From: Alterirhizorhabdus solaris
GTDB lineage: Bacteria > Pseudomonadota > Alphaproteobacteria > Sphingomonadales > Sphingomonadaceae
Direction of reading: 5' to 3'
Length of the DNA: 64,000 nt
Assembly (NCBI RefSeq): GCF_007785815.1
Contig: NZ_VNIM01000010.1
Location: 1-64,000, forward strand
Shown: piece after piece, positions 16,549-24,552 of the stretch
Layout: each line of letters starts with the position of its first letter
Numbering within the stretch: position 1 is the stretch's first letter
Position numbers and translations under genes: made by a program
The notes under the pieces: model-generated
Databases searched by the model: none
Seen by the model: the letters and a program-made list of their open reading frames with translations, nothing else
What the model was told of the DNA's origin: nothing

Positions 16549-16578
16549 AAGGCCGTCCCGAAAGGGGCGGCCTTTCGC
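16549..16578 (+). terminator. Hairpin terminator after the 24-residue peptide gene
   Basis: GGCCGTCCC and GGGGCGGCC pair (one G-T) around a GAAA tetraloop, with TTTC directly after and an A run directly before, so it can work in both directions. Confidence 0.7.
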
Positions 16579-16632
16579 ATATCGGCTTGCCGCGCTTGCG
16601 AGGTACGCTCCTATGCCTAGACTGAGCGGCGC

Positions 16633-17098
16633 ATGACCGAATCCCGCATTCATATCGCCTCGCGCGTCATCCTCTCTTCGCCGCGGGCGATCTTCCGAGC
16701 ATTCCTCGACGCCGAGTCTGTTGCCTCATGGCGACCGCCCAAGGGGATGACCGCCCAGATCTCCAGCTTCGATCCGCGCGTCGGCGGTGGCTATCGCATG
16801 GCGTTCCACTACCCGCCGACCGAGCATGGTCGCGGAAAGTCGACCGATGATGCTGACATCTTCGAAGGCCGCTTTCTTGAAATCCTGCCCGACACGAAGA
16901 TCGTCGAGGCCGTGGTGTTCGAAGCCGACGACCCGAGCTTTAGCGGCACCATGACAAATCGCCACCAGCCTGACCCCGGTCGCCGACGGGACCAAGGTCA
17001 GTTTTCGCGCGGAAAATGTCCCGTCCGGCATTTCCGAGGCAGATCACCGAGCAGGCATGGAATCGACGCTTAAGAATCTCGCGAACTTTCTGGAGTGA
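16633..17098 (+). pseudogene. SRPBCC/AHSA1-family protein, frameshifted
   Basis: The first 108 residues (IHIASRVILSSPRAIFRAFLDAE, SWRPPKGMTAQISSFDPRVGGGYRMAFHY) are a typical START-like SRPBCC domain of the AHSA1 group. At 16956-16958 an AAA run disrupts the frame. Removing one A restores ATSLTPVADGTKVSFRAENV and the expected ending GMESTLKNLANFLE before TGA at 17096-17098. As read, the protein instead ends with 38 unrelated Arg-rich residues at 17073. The site is a homopolymer, so a sequencing error is as likely as real decay. Intact members bind small hydrophobic ligands. Confidence 0.8.
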
Positions 17099-17176
17099 CC
17101 GCGTCAATCGGCTTAGTATCAATTCGCCAGCTCACCCTCGACGGAGCCGAACGGGCATCACGGGTCGAGATTGGTC

Positions 17177-17419
17177 TCAGCGTCGCGTCAAGGTAGAAGG
17201 CACGAATATCCTCCTGGTCGCGAAATCCGCTTCGTTCGTTAAGCCAGACGATGAAGGGCCAGCTTTCCCCCGAATAATCTCGCACTCGGCGAGGCGCGCC
17301 CGGTAGATATCCGCAAGCTGACGATGCACCAGACGCGCTTCGTCGGACCTCGTCGACGCCACCAGTGCTGTCTCGTCCGCTATGCGGCGCCGATAATAGT
17401 CATGATCAGAATCGCGCAT
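17177..17419 (-). CDS. Small hypothetical protein with DYYRRR motif
   Basis: 80 residues. The N-terminal 45 (DHDYYRRRIADETALVAST, EARLVHRQLADIYRARL) form one charged amphipathic helix as in a family of small sphingomonad proteins; the C-terminal 30 residues are not recognisable. The ATG at 17419 has GGAGGGAGCG just upstream. The function is unknown. Confidence 0.6.
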   Translation of the reverse strand: MRDSDHDYYRRRIADETALVASTRSDEARLVHRQLADIYRARLAECEIIRGKAGPSSSGLTNEADFATRRIFVPSTLTRR

Positions 17420-17431
17420 CGCTCCCTCCGG

Positions 17432-17463
17432 TCACGGTCGGCGGCGCCCGCCGCCGACCGTGA
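17432..17463. terminator. Strong hairpin between hsp20 and the 17177 gene
   Basis: A perfect 14-bp stem (TCACGGTCGGCGGC with its complement) around GCCC, right after the hsp20 stop codon. There is no T tract, so it may act as a transcript-end stabiliser or attenuator rather than a classical terminator. Confidence 0.6.
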
Positions 17464-17472
17464 AGGATAGAA

Positions 17473-17940
17473 TCAGGCGGCCTGCTGGTCGCCCGGCGCC
17501 TCAAGGCGATCGTTCGCCGCCACCCCTTCAATCGCGATGCGCCGCGGCTTCGCCGCCTCAGGCACTTCGCGCTTGAGCGAGATGACGAGCAGGCCGTGCT
17601 CGAACTTCGCCGAGCTCACTTCGATAAAGTCGGCAAGCTGGAAGCGACGCTCGAACGCCCGGTTGGCGATCCCGCGATGCAGATAGCGGCCGCCATCCGG
17701 TTCGTCGGCCTTGCGCCCCGACACGCTAAGCTGGTTCTGCTGGGCGACGATCTCGATTTCGTTCGGCGTGAAACCGGCGACAGCGAGAGTGATGCGATAG
17801 CTATCCTCGCTCTCCTGTTCGAGATCGAACGGGGGCCAGCTGTCGGTTTCGCTGCGCCCGGTTGCTTCAAGCATGTCGAACAGACGATCGAAACCCACTG
17901 TCGAGCGACGATAGGGGGTAAAGTCAAAATTGGTCCTCAT
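17473..17940 (-). CDS. Small heat-shock protein, Hsp20/IbpA type
   Basis: A 155-residue holdase chaperone. It starts MRTNFDFTPYRRSTVGFDRLFDML, the standard IbpA N-terminus of alphaproteobacteria. The alpha-crystallin domain spans about residues 35-130 (PPFDLEQESEDSYRITLAVAGF to ANRAFERRFQLAD), with the expected GLLVISLKRE near its end; the tail holds PRRIAIEG, an IxI-type oligomerisation motif. The start at 17940 was chosen because AGGAGG is eight bases upstream; a TTG two codons earlier is less likely. A sigma-32-like promoter lies at 18038-18066, and the leader may act as an RNA thermometer. Confidence 0.93.
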   Translation of the reverse strand: MRTNFDFTPYRRSTVGFDRLFDMLEATGRSETDSWPPFDLEQESEDSYRITLAVAGFTPNEIEIVAQQNQLSVSGRKADEPDGGRYLHRGIANRAFERRFQLADFIEVSSAKFEHGLLVISLKREVPEAAKPRRIAIEGVAANDRLEAPGDQQAA

Positions 17941-18036
17941 AGCCAAATCCTCCTCAAAGCAATTTGATCATGAGAAGCGCCGGAATCGAGCCGGCGCCCT
18001 CGGCATCTCCGGGCCAGTTCGGCACCCGGCGGCAAC
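17941..18036 (-). promoter_or_regulatory. hsp20 leader, possible ROSE-type RNA thermometer
   Basis: The roughly 90-base leader contains a strong hairpin (GCGCCGG with CCGGCGC) and, immediately before the AGGAGG site, the pentamer TTGCT. ROSE thermometers of alphaproteobacterial small heat-shock genes use a conserved TTGCT/TCGCT facing the Shine-Dalgarno. The pairing loop here is short, so this is a tentative call. Confidence 0.35.
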
Positions 18037-18037
18037 G

Positions 18038-18066
18038 AAATAGGATCGGCCAGCCTCGGTTCAAGC
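18038..18066 (-). promoter_or_regulatory. RpoH (sigma-32)-like promoter of hsp20
   Basis: On the minus strand CTTGAA (−35, near 18060-18065) is followed after 15 bases by CCTATTT (−10, near 18038-18044), a good match to the alphaproteobacterial heat-shock sigma pattern. It is placed to give a leader of about 85 bases before the hsp20 ATG. Confidence 0.5.
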
Positions 18067-18196
18067 CTGAGGAACGAATTTTTTTATCGTATCATTCGAG
18101 ATAGTTGACCCTTGACGGCGACGGGATGCGCCCTAGCTTTTTGAAGGCGATTTTTCGCCCTGAGGAAGGAGTGACACCAAGAAAGGAGGCAATCCG

Positions 18197-18400
18197 ATGT
18201 CCCTCTCCCATTTTGAACATCCCTTCGACGTCGCCCGGCATCCCAGCCTTGAGCCTGAGGTCAAGCGCGCCATTCTCGCATCCTGGGCGTCCGACGCCGC
18301 AGCCGTGCCCGGTCAGCCAGCGCTTCGAAGGCCACCGGCGCTCAAAAGGCCAGTTCCATTGGACGATGTGTTTGCGGCCCTACGGTCGCTCGACCGCTAG
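18197..18400 (+). CDS. Small hypothetical protein, 67 aa
   Basis: MSLSHFEHPFDVARHPSLEP is followed by a helical stretch (EVKRAILASWASDAAAV) and a proline-rich basic tail ending DDVFAALRSLDR. The start has an excellent AAAGGAGG with proper spacing, so it is probably translated. The EVKRAILASWASDA part is reminiscent of small alphaproteobacterial proteins induced under stress; no function is known. Confidence 0.65.
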   Translation: MSLSHFEHPFDVARHPSLEPEVKRAILASWASDAAAVPGQPALRRPPALKRPVPLDDVFAALRSLDR

Positions 18401-18774
18401 AGCCGGCCTGGCTCGTCGCTGCCGCAAACCAGCGCCAAGCCCGAGCGCCTGGGCCCAGGCAGCATATCGGGCTAGGGGGCGCCGTTCCAATACGCACCGC
18501 GACGACAGTGCACGCAAGCGATCACAGCAATATCACCACGCCGAAGGCGATGTGGTTTGCACCAGATACTCATCGCGGACCGTGCCTGTGCGGCCCTTAT
18601 CCTTGCGTCGCGCGCGCGGCACTTTCAGAAAAAACCGCGAGCGGTAGCGCGGGCACGAGGCTCAGACGGTCGGACGCTCATTCCGAACGGTCGCCTATCA
18701 CCGGAAATCAGCGCCACATACAGCGACACATGGGCCGCATTAGGAAGCGGCCTGCATGGAAGCGCCGATTGCCG
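18401..18774. other. Gene-free stretch, 374 bases
   Basis: No reading frame here has both a ribosome-binding site and protein-like composition. The only structure seen is a weak GGCCGC/GCGGCC hairpin at 18733-18752, downstream of the minus-strand gene at 18775. Confidence 0.5.
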
Positions 18775-19083
18775 TCACGGACCTTCGTGCAAGACAGAGG
18801 CGCTGGGCTCGGGCGGCTCGGTCGACGCCGCCACGCCGAGCGGCGTGCCCAAGGCGGCCGCGATCATCCGCTCCCACACCGCCACGTCACCGACTGCCGC
18901 CATATCCTCATCCGGCTCGCGCAGGGTCTTGAGCACCGCGATGGCGTCGTCCTCATAGTCCGGCCATGCATCATCGACATCGGGTGCGGCGGACGGCTCG
19001 GTGCCCTCCGCGTTGCTGCTCAACCGCTGCGCCGCCAGCACCCGCGCGATGCGCTCGATCACGCCGGTTTTCGAGACGTCCAT
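18775..19083 (-). CDS. Conserved small acidic hypothetical protein
   Basis: 102 residues: VIERIARVLAAQRLSSNAEG, then DDAWPDYEDDAIAVLKTLREPDEDMAAVGD and VWERMIAAALG. This pattern is common in sphingomonads, usually annotated hypothetical. It has no signal or membrane segment. Its ATG overlaps the stop codon of the upstream DUF3606 gene (TAATG), so the two are co-translated and probably co-regulated. Confidence 0.7.
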   Translation of the reverse strand: MDVSKTGVIERIARVLAAQRLSSNAEGTEPSAAPDVDDAWPDYEDDAIAVLKTLREPDEDMAAVGDVAVWERMIAAALGTPLGVAASTEPPEPSASVLHEGP

Positions 19084-19271
19084 TATGCGCTCTTCAGCTT
19101 GGCGGCGGCAGCATTCAGCTTCTCGCGATCATTGCCGACCCGCGCGATCAGCTTTTCAGCCTGCTCCTTGGCGATGCCGTGCTTGCGCGCGAAATAGCGC
19201 ACTTCATAACCCTCGCCGGCGGCGACCTGACGACGATCGCCTGCGCCCTTTTTCGACTTGTTATCCGCCAT
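19083..19271 (-). CDS. DUF3606 protein (first of two copies)
   Basis: 62 residues: [20 protein letters not shown], then GYEVRYFARKHGIAKEQAEKLIARVG, a basic N-terminus and a helix-turn-helix-like middle, the DUF3606 pattern. A close paralogue lies at 33976-34164 and differs mainly in the middle helix. The family is linked to the alphaproteobacterial stress response; nucleic-acid binding is suspected from composition only. ATG 19271 follows a GGGAAGAAG ribosome-binding site. Confidence 0.85.
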   Translation of the reverse strand: MADNKSKKGAGDRRQVAAGEGYEVRYFARKHGIAKEQAEKLIARVGNDREKLNAAAAKLKSA

Positions 19272-19335
19272 CACTTCTTCCCTTTCCTGTTATTCGTATC
19301 CGGTGCGAGGACCGCCGTGCGCGACCCGACCGGCC

Positions 19336-19536
19336 TCATCCCTTGGCACGCTGGTCCTCCGGATAATCCTCGGGCGTAACCGTGCTGACCGAAGGACGAT
19401 CTTCGACATCTTCCTGGGGCTGGCCGCCCGCCGTGCGCGGATCGGGATCATCGTTGTTCGGTCGCGCATCGCCGAGCGGTCCCCGACGCGGCGAGTCAAC
19501 GCTCTGCTGGTCTTCAGGTGAAAGCTGCTCGGCCAT
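19336..19536 (-). CDS. Small acidic, disordered stress-type protein
   Basis: 66 residues rich in D, P, E and Q (EQLSPEDQQSVDSPRRG, RPNNDDPDPRTAGGQPQEDVEDRPSVS), with no hydrophobic core, so it is probably intrinsically disordered. Similar short proteins accompany stress genes in sphingomonads. GAGGAGAGG precedes ATG 19536. Confidence 0.6.
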   Translation of the reverse strand: MAEQLSPEDQQSVDSPRRGPLGDARPNNDDPDPRTAGGQPQEDVEDRPSVSTVTPEDYPEDQRAKG

Positions 19537-19601
19537 GGTCCTCTCCTCAATATCATGGCTGGCGGCGGCGCGATGACCTCGCCACCGCGCCGTCTCCGGT
19601 C

Positions 19602-20147
19602 TCAGGCAAGCGCGTCGGTGCCGACATAGCGATCAAATTCTTCGGCATAGCGCTGGGTCAGCTTGGCCTGGTCAGCGGCTGGCGCCTTGTCCTTCAGCTC
19701 CAGGAACCAGGTGCCTTCCTCCTGATACATATGATGCGTAACGGCGCCTTCGATATGCTCCAGCTTGTCGATGAAATCCTGGCTCATCGGCTCGAGCTTT
19801 TCGAGGAGCGCCATCTGCACCTTGACCAGTGCCTGCTCGTCATAGCCCATGCCGGAATGCGCCTTTTCGCCGGCTTCGGCGAGCGCGGGATAGATCACCG
19901 ATTCCTCGGCGATGGCATGCCCTGTCAGCAGGACACCAAGTTGCTTGGTCGCGGCACGGCGCGCGCTGGCATCGCCGGCCGCCTTCACGCGCGCAAATGC
20001 ATCTTCAAGGACAAGATGATGGTCGATAATCTGCGACAACCAGTCGCCGGGCGCGGCGGCGGCCCGTGCCTTCTGACGCGCCTTCACCCGCGCTTCTTCA
20101 CTTTCGGGCGGGGTGACGGCGGCAATGACCTTGTCGATGACGGACAT
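19602..20147 (-). CDS. Hemerythrin-like (HHE) domain protein
   Basis: 181 residues. HHxxLxD-type histidines (IIDHHLVLEDAF), HAIAEESVIYPAL and HHMYQEEGTWFLEL give the four-helix HHE pattern that binds a di-iron or haem centre; such proteins sense or carry oxygen, NO or peroxide. The start was trimmed to MSVIDKVIAAV (ATG 20147), which follows AGGAGAC. A general-stress-type promoter (GGAAC-N16-GGTT) sits at 20197-20221. It differs from the second hemerythrin at 24553 in having an extended N-terminus. Confidence 0.85.
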   Translation of the reverse strand: MSVIDKVIAAVTPPESEEARVKARQKARAAAAPGDWLSQIIDHHLVLEDAFARVKAAGDASARRAATKQLGVLLTGHAIAEESVIYPALAEAGEKAHSGMGYDEQALVKVQMALLEKLEPMSQDFIDKLEHIEGAVTHHMYQEEGTWFLELKDKAPAADQAKLTQRYAEEFDRYVGTDALA

Positions 20148-20196
20148 GAAAGTCTCCTGAAGGACCAAATGCCGGCACGCCGGCGCTGATCGAACA

Positions 20197-20221
20197 AACC
20201 CCAAAAGCGTTTGACTGTTCC
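20197..20221 (-). promoter_or_regulatory. EcfG-type general stress promoter of hemerythrin gene
   Basis: On the minus strand GGAAC (20217-20221) is followed after 16 bases by GGTT (20197-20200), matching the GGAAC-N16/17-CGTT pattern in all but one base. The same GGAAC-N16-GGTT occurs before yihY at 55835. Confidence 0.45.
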
Positions 20222-20274
20222 CGCAGCCGGACCAACTATTGATGACGAATACGATGGGGAAACTGGTCTGTTCT

Positions 20275-21438
20275 CTAGCGCGAATGCGGCGTGGCTTCAG
20301 TCCGGCTTAACCGCGCCTTTGGGATGTGCGTGATACGACACGCCAGGTCCGCCTCACCCGACGCGACGACATAATGGTCGCCCGCGTCCGCGATGCCGGT
20401 GGTAAAGACCACGTCGCGGACATAGAGCTGATGTTCGATCGGATGGGTAAGCTCGGGGCTGGCTTCGAGCAGCGGCGCATGATCGGTCCGGATCACGACG
20501 CTCGGATCATCCTTGTCGAGGATCGACCAATAGGTTCGGTAGATGCCGACGATCTCCTTGGGCTCGACACCGTGCCAGAGGCTCAGCCAGCCTTCGTCGG
20601 TCAGAATCGGCGGGGTGCCGCCGCCCATGCGGGCGGTGGCGACCGTGGCCGCATGTGGCCTGATGCCTGGTTTCCGATAGGGTTTCCAGAAATGCGCGTC
20701 TGGGGAAAGCGCCAGATTGATGGACGGACCGGCTCGCCATTCGCTGCCGGGCGGATAGGCGAAGTAAAGGTCGCCGAGCGGCCGGGTCTGCGCCCAGTAA
20801 TGACCGTCGATCAGGCCTTCGAAGATCAGCATATCCTTGTTCTGGTGATCGAGAACAATATCCTCGAACGCCCAGTCGAGACCGTTGGCGGAGCTGTAAA
20901 GGGTGGTCGAGTGGCGCTCGGGGCTCACCGAGCACGTCGTCATCAGATAGCGGCCTTCGACCCGGCTGATGCGCGCGTCTTCCACGCCATAGCATTGGAA
21001 GTCATAGGCGGGGGTCACCGCACGGTCGTAATGGATCTCCACAATATCGAGGCCGTCGGCCGTCAGTTCGACCGGCAGCAGCCAAGACAGGGAGGTGAGC
21101 GCCATGATCTTCCAGCCGCCGCCGCGTAGCATGAACTTGCGGGGATCGGCGGTATCGGCATGTTCGAGCGGCCAGGCGTCGAGTACGTATCGAGCGCCAT
21201 TGCCCTCCCCATCGCCATCCCATCGGATGGCGTAGACATGGCCATCGCGGATCGGTTGGCGCAGGGCTTCCGCGACCCGCACCATCATGAGCAGGTTGCC
21301 GTTGGCGAGCCGCGTCAGGGCGGGGTTGAACGCGCCGAGGACATAGGTCTCGGCGTCGAGATGCCCGGCGAGCGGCGAGCGCGAAAGATCGATGTCGTCG
21401 GGGACCAGAACCAGCCGGTCAACGGCGAAGGCGCTCAC
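20275..21438 (-). CDS. GH130-family beta-mannoside phosphorylase-like protein
   Basis: 387 residues of a five-bladed beta-propeller. The motifs GAFNPALTRL, MMVRVAEAL, YGVEDARISRVEGRYLMTTCS, NKDMLIFEGLIDGHYWAQTR and WLSLWHGVEPKE are characteristic of GH130, which cleaves or phosphorolyses beta-1,2- or beta-1,4-mannosides; the ED pair in GVEDARI is the conserved catalytic region. There is no signal peptide, so it acts in the cytoplasm. It starts with GTG overlapping the SDR stop (GTGA). It is the last gene of a three-gene operon with the SDR and a glycosidase-like protein. Confidence 0.85.
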   Translation of the reverse strand: MSAFAVDRLVLVPDDIDLSRSPLAGHLDAETYVLGAFNPALTRLANGNLLMMVRVAEALRQPIRDGHVYAIRWDGDGEGNGARYVLDAWPLEHADTADPRKFMLRGGGWKIMALTSLSWLLPVELTADGLDIVEIHYDRAVTPAYDFQCYGVEDARISRVEGRYLMTTCSVSPERHSTTLYSSANGLDWAFEDIVLDHQNKDMLIFEGLIDGHYWAQTRPLGDLYFAYPPGSEWRAGPSINLALSPDAHFWKPYRKPGIRPHAATVATARMGGGTPPILTDEGWLSLWHGVEPKEIVGIYRTYWSILDKDDPSVVIRTDHAPLLEASPELTHPIEHQLYVRDVVFTTGIADAGDHYVVASGEADLACRITHIPKARLSRTEATPHSR

Positions 21439-22190
21439 GGGTGCTTGCGCCGCGTTTCGACCCGCATCAGCGAAACGGCGGTCCGGCGAGGCTGGGTCAG
21501 CATGAAATGGACCGCGACGGCGATGTCCTCGGCGCGCAGCATCACCTCATCGTTGATCGCCTTGACCTGATCCTCGGGACTGAACACCGGATACTGGAAA
21601 TCAGCGCCGGTGAATCCCGGCTCGATCAGCCCGACCTTGATATCCTCCTCGGCAAGTTCCTCGCGGAAAGAGGTGGCGAATCCCTGAATGCCGGACTTCG
21701 CCGCGACATAGATCGACGAACCGCCCTTGCGCGACACCGCCGACATCGAGCCGATCAGCACAATATCGCTGCCGGCTTTCATGCGCTCGGCGGCGGATTG
21801 CGCGGTCGCCAGATAGGCGGTGAAGTCGGCGGCGACTTGATAGCGCATCGCCTCCTCCGGTGTCTCTACGAGCGCGTCGGCGGGAACCGCGGCATTGATG
21901 ATCGCGATATCCACGCTGCCAAGGTACCTATCCGCACGGGCGAAAAACCGCGCCAGCGCCTCGGGATCCGTGAGGTCGACCACGACGCCGTCACCTTCGC
22001 CGACCTCGCGGATCCGCTCCAACGCATCGGCCAAATGTTCGGCATTACGGCCGCAGACGAAGACCTTGACCCCATAGCTTGCCAGCAGCACGGCGATCGC
22101 GCGGCCAATGCCGGTGGTGCCGCCGGTGACGATCGCGCGACGCCCGGAGAGGCTCGGTTGCTGGGTGTGGGCGTCCGCTAAGTCAGTCAT
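21435..22190 (-). CDS. Short-chain dehydrogenase/reductase
   Basis: 251 residues with the classical SDR features: cofactor motif TGGTTGIGRA near residues 22-31, NAA near 89-91, and catalytic S and YxxxK (SMSAVS; YVAAK). An Arg after the glycine motif region (CGRN) favours NADPH. It overlaps both neighbours by four bases, between the glycosidase-like gene and the GH130 gene, suggesting it oxidises or reduces a sugar handled by them. The substrate is unknown. Confidence 0.88.
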   Translation of the reverse strand: MTDLADAHTQQPSLSGRRAIVTGGTTGIGRAIAVLLASYGVKVFVCGRNAEHLADALERIREVGEGDGVVVDLTDPEALARFFARADRYLGSVDIAIINAAVPADALVETPEEAMRYQVAADFTAYLATAQSAAERMKAGSDIVLIGSMSAVSRKGGSSIYVAAKSGIQGFATSFREELAEEDIKVGLIEPGFTGADFQYPVFSPEDQVKAINDEVMLRAEDIAVAVHFMLTQPRRTAVSLMRVETRRKHP

Positions 22191-24430
22191 GCCTTCTCCT
22201 TCGCGCTTTTCCAGGTGATCGTGACCCGGCCATTCGCCGGAACGGCATAGTCAACACGGTCGTCCGCGCGGCGCTTCGGCCGGATCCGGTCGCCTTCGGT
22301 GATGTAGACTGTAAAGGTCGGCAATTGCGTCCGGCCGCGCCGAACCAGGCTGAGGCTCGCCATGCATCCGTCTCCCCCATCCAGCCGGACGCTCACGGAA
22401 CGCTCGCCGTTGCGCTCGCTGGCCATCAGGAAATGGTCGCAGAATATCTGGAAGCTTTCGCCGCTCACGGGGTGAAACATGCGGCTCGCGAACACGAATG
22501 CCGCACCCGCGCCATAGATCTCTTGCCCTACCTGCCCCGCGGGCTGGCCATCATGATAGAGATCTTCGAGCGGAAAGGAGAGCGTGCGATCAATGTGACC
22601 ATTGCGGACCTCCGACGAAAGAATATCGGCCGGGATTGCATCGGGGTAATAGAACCAAGCGCGATGGAGGGCGTATTTGCAATATTCACTGATCAACATC
22701 CGCGCGGCGGAATCAAGGTCGGGGCCGCTATCCTTGAGATAGCGCTCGAACGCGATGAAGCTGTCGAAACATTCGTAGATCGCCATATAGGGCGCGTCGT
22801 GCAGGCAGGTGACGCCCAGAAAGTTACTGTAATGCTTCGCAGCTTCGATCTGTGATTCCCAGATCGCCGAATTGTGGAAGAAGCTCGCCAGATAGACATA
22901 GCTCTGGCGCAGATAATATTCCTCGTTGGTTATCCGCCAAAGCCGCATGCAGGCCGACGCGCCCCAGGCGGTTAGGTTCGCCTGGTAGTTAAGCTCAAAG
23001 CGCATGTCCTTGGCGGCATCGATCGCGGCGCGAGCCTCATTGAGATAGCGGTCGTCATTGGTCAGCTCATACGCCTGCAGCATGACATAGGCGTAGATGC
23101 CGCCGACATCAGTCTGACCGAGTCCGTCGTCGTTGCGCGCTTCCACGATGATGGAGAAATCGCCGACCTTGAACTGGATCGGCCATGCGTAGTTGAAATG
23201 GTGCGCGGCCTTGATCGCATAATCGAGCGAGGACGTGAACAGGCGCTTGGACCGAGTATCACCCTCGGTCGCCAAACGCCCGAGGTTCAGGAGGGGATGG
23301 TAGAGATACCAGCTGTCGACGGCGTTCTTGTCCTTGTCCTTGCCGACATTGGGCAGATAGCGGCGCATCGTCTGCAACTTGGCGTCACGGAATTTGCCCA
23401 GGCCCGCAACGAACTCGGCCTCCAGCGCGATCGGCTCATTCCTCCACACCGCATAATCGCGCAGCGCCGTGATCAGAGACATCTGCACCATGATGTCGGG
23501 ATATTCCGCATCGGTGTAAGGGTGGGCGTAGCGATGACCATAATGGCGGATCGTCGCCTCGGGCGCGGTGTCGAGATCGCGCAGCGTCCGATCGGCGCGC
23601 GCGACCCAGTCACGATACTCGGTCGCTGGGAGGTCAAGCTGGCGGTATGCGGCGCCGAGCATCTGAATGAACCGCAGCGCGCTATCCTGTTCATCACACG
23701 CGGCATCGTCATGGAACACGAGCAGCGTGTCGGAGAGGATCGTGTCCTTGCCCTGTGGCAGCGGATCGGTCGGCGGCGTGCCGCTTTGCGGCGGGGTCGG
23801 CGGGAGGTAGCCGATCTCGGGCCATTCGCCGCCGACGGCGCCATCAGGCTTGGTCTCCGTGGCGAGGAAATAGTCCGACAAGGCCGTGAAGTTTTGAAAA
23901 TAGAGCACGCTGCCGAATGCAGGGCGATCAATGTGGAAGAAAGAAACGCCAGTGTTGAGCCCACGCTGCGCCGCCTCGACCCGCCCCTCAGCACGCAGCG
24001 GATCGTCATTTGCCCCAAGCGGATAGAGATCGCGAGGCAGGAAGGGAACGAGCAATCGCGTCGCCGGCCGGAGTGACACGATGATCCGCAGGACGGCGAG
24101 ATCGGGCGCTGAACAGGAGAAAGTAACTGTCTGCTTGCCGACGGCGCTTTCGATGTCGAGGCAAAGCGCGTCCCCCGGATCGGCCCGCCGCTGCTTGATG
24201 CTGGTCGCGCCACCCGCCAGATGGACTGCCCGCACCGCGAGTCCACCCTTGCCCGGCCGGCGCACGATCGCCCATAGCGCCTCGCGTCCCTCGAGGATCT
24301 CGACGCCGCGCCCCGGTAGGGCGAGGTTCGCGACCGTCCGCATCGCGCCTTGGGTCAGCTCCGCCCGCAGAGCAAGAACCTGCGTGCTCACGCCTGGTAA
24401 TGATGCAGCTAGCGTCTGGATTTTCGGCAT
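22187..24430 (-). CDS. Large (alpha/alpha)6-barrel glycosidase-like protein
   Basis: 747 residues; not assignable to a named family by eye. The first 230 residues are beta-rich (a sandwich that often precedes the barrel), followed by repeated helical pairs with aromatic and acidic residues (YAHPYTDAEYPDIMVQMSLITAL, WYLYHPLLNLGRLA, EARNDDGLGQTDVGGIYAYVMLQAYELT, WGASACMRLWRITNEEYYL), typical of six-hairpin glycosidases, and a C-terminal beta domain. There is no signal peptide. It is first in the operon with the SDR and GH130 genes, so the three probably process one oligosaccharide. A mannoside is suggested by GH130 only. Confidence 0.6.
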   Translation of the reverse strand: MPKIQTLAASLPGVSTQVLALRAELTQGAMRTVANLALPGRGVEILEGREALWAIVRRPGKGGLAVRAVHLAGGATSIKQRRADPGDALCLDIESAVGKQTVTFSCSAPDLAVLRIIVSLRPATRLLVPFLPRDLYPLGANDDPLRAEGRVEAAQRGLNTGVSFFHIDRPAFGSVLYFQNFTALSDYFLATETKPDGAVGGEWPEIGYLPPTPPQSGTPPTDPLPQGKDTILSDTLLVFHDDAACDEQDSALRFIQMLGAAYRQLDLPATEYRDWVARADRTLRDLDTAPEATIRHYGHRYAHPYTDAEYPDIMVQMSLITALRDYAVWRNEPIALEAEFVAGLGKFRDAKLQTMRRYLPNVGKDKDKNAVDSWYLYHPLLNLGRLATEGDTRSKRLFTSSLDYAIKAAHHFNYAWPIQFKVGDFSIIVEARNDDGLGQTDVGGIYAYVMLQAYELTNDDRYLNEARAAIDAAKDMRFELNYQANLTAWGASACMRLWRITNEEYYLRQSYVYLASFFHNSAIWESQIEAAKHYSNFLGVTCLHDAPYMAIYECFDSFIAFERYLKDSGPDLDSAARMLISEYCKYALHRAWFYYPDAIPADILSSEVRNGHIDRTLSFPLEDLYHDGQPAGQVGQEIYGAGAAFVFASRMFHPVSGESFQIFCDHFLMASERNGERSVSVRLDGGDGCMASLSLVRRGRTQLPTFTVYITEGDRIRPKRRADDRVDYAVPANGRVTITWKSAKEKA

Positions 24431-24552
24431 GTCTCACGATGTCCCCACAAAGTTCGATCGGCCCCGAAACGCCATCGACCGCAATCGGTTTCCACCGCAA
24501 ATCATTCGAAGAAGCGCGCCGACCCCAGCTGATCCGAAGGTCGGCGCGGATA

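Noticed and set aside
18508-19197. 229-codon plus-strand frame
   Set aside because: It is antisense to the DUF3606 and 102-residue genes and Arg-rich; no support.
20326-24076. Several long plus-strand frames opposite the GH130, SDR and glycosidase-like genes
   Set aside because: They are antisense to three overlapping genes with clear family motifs and lack ribosome-binding sites.
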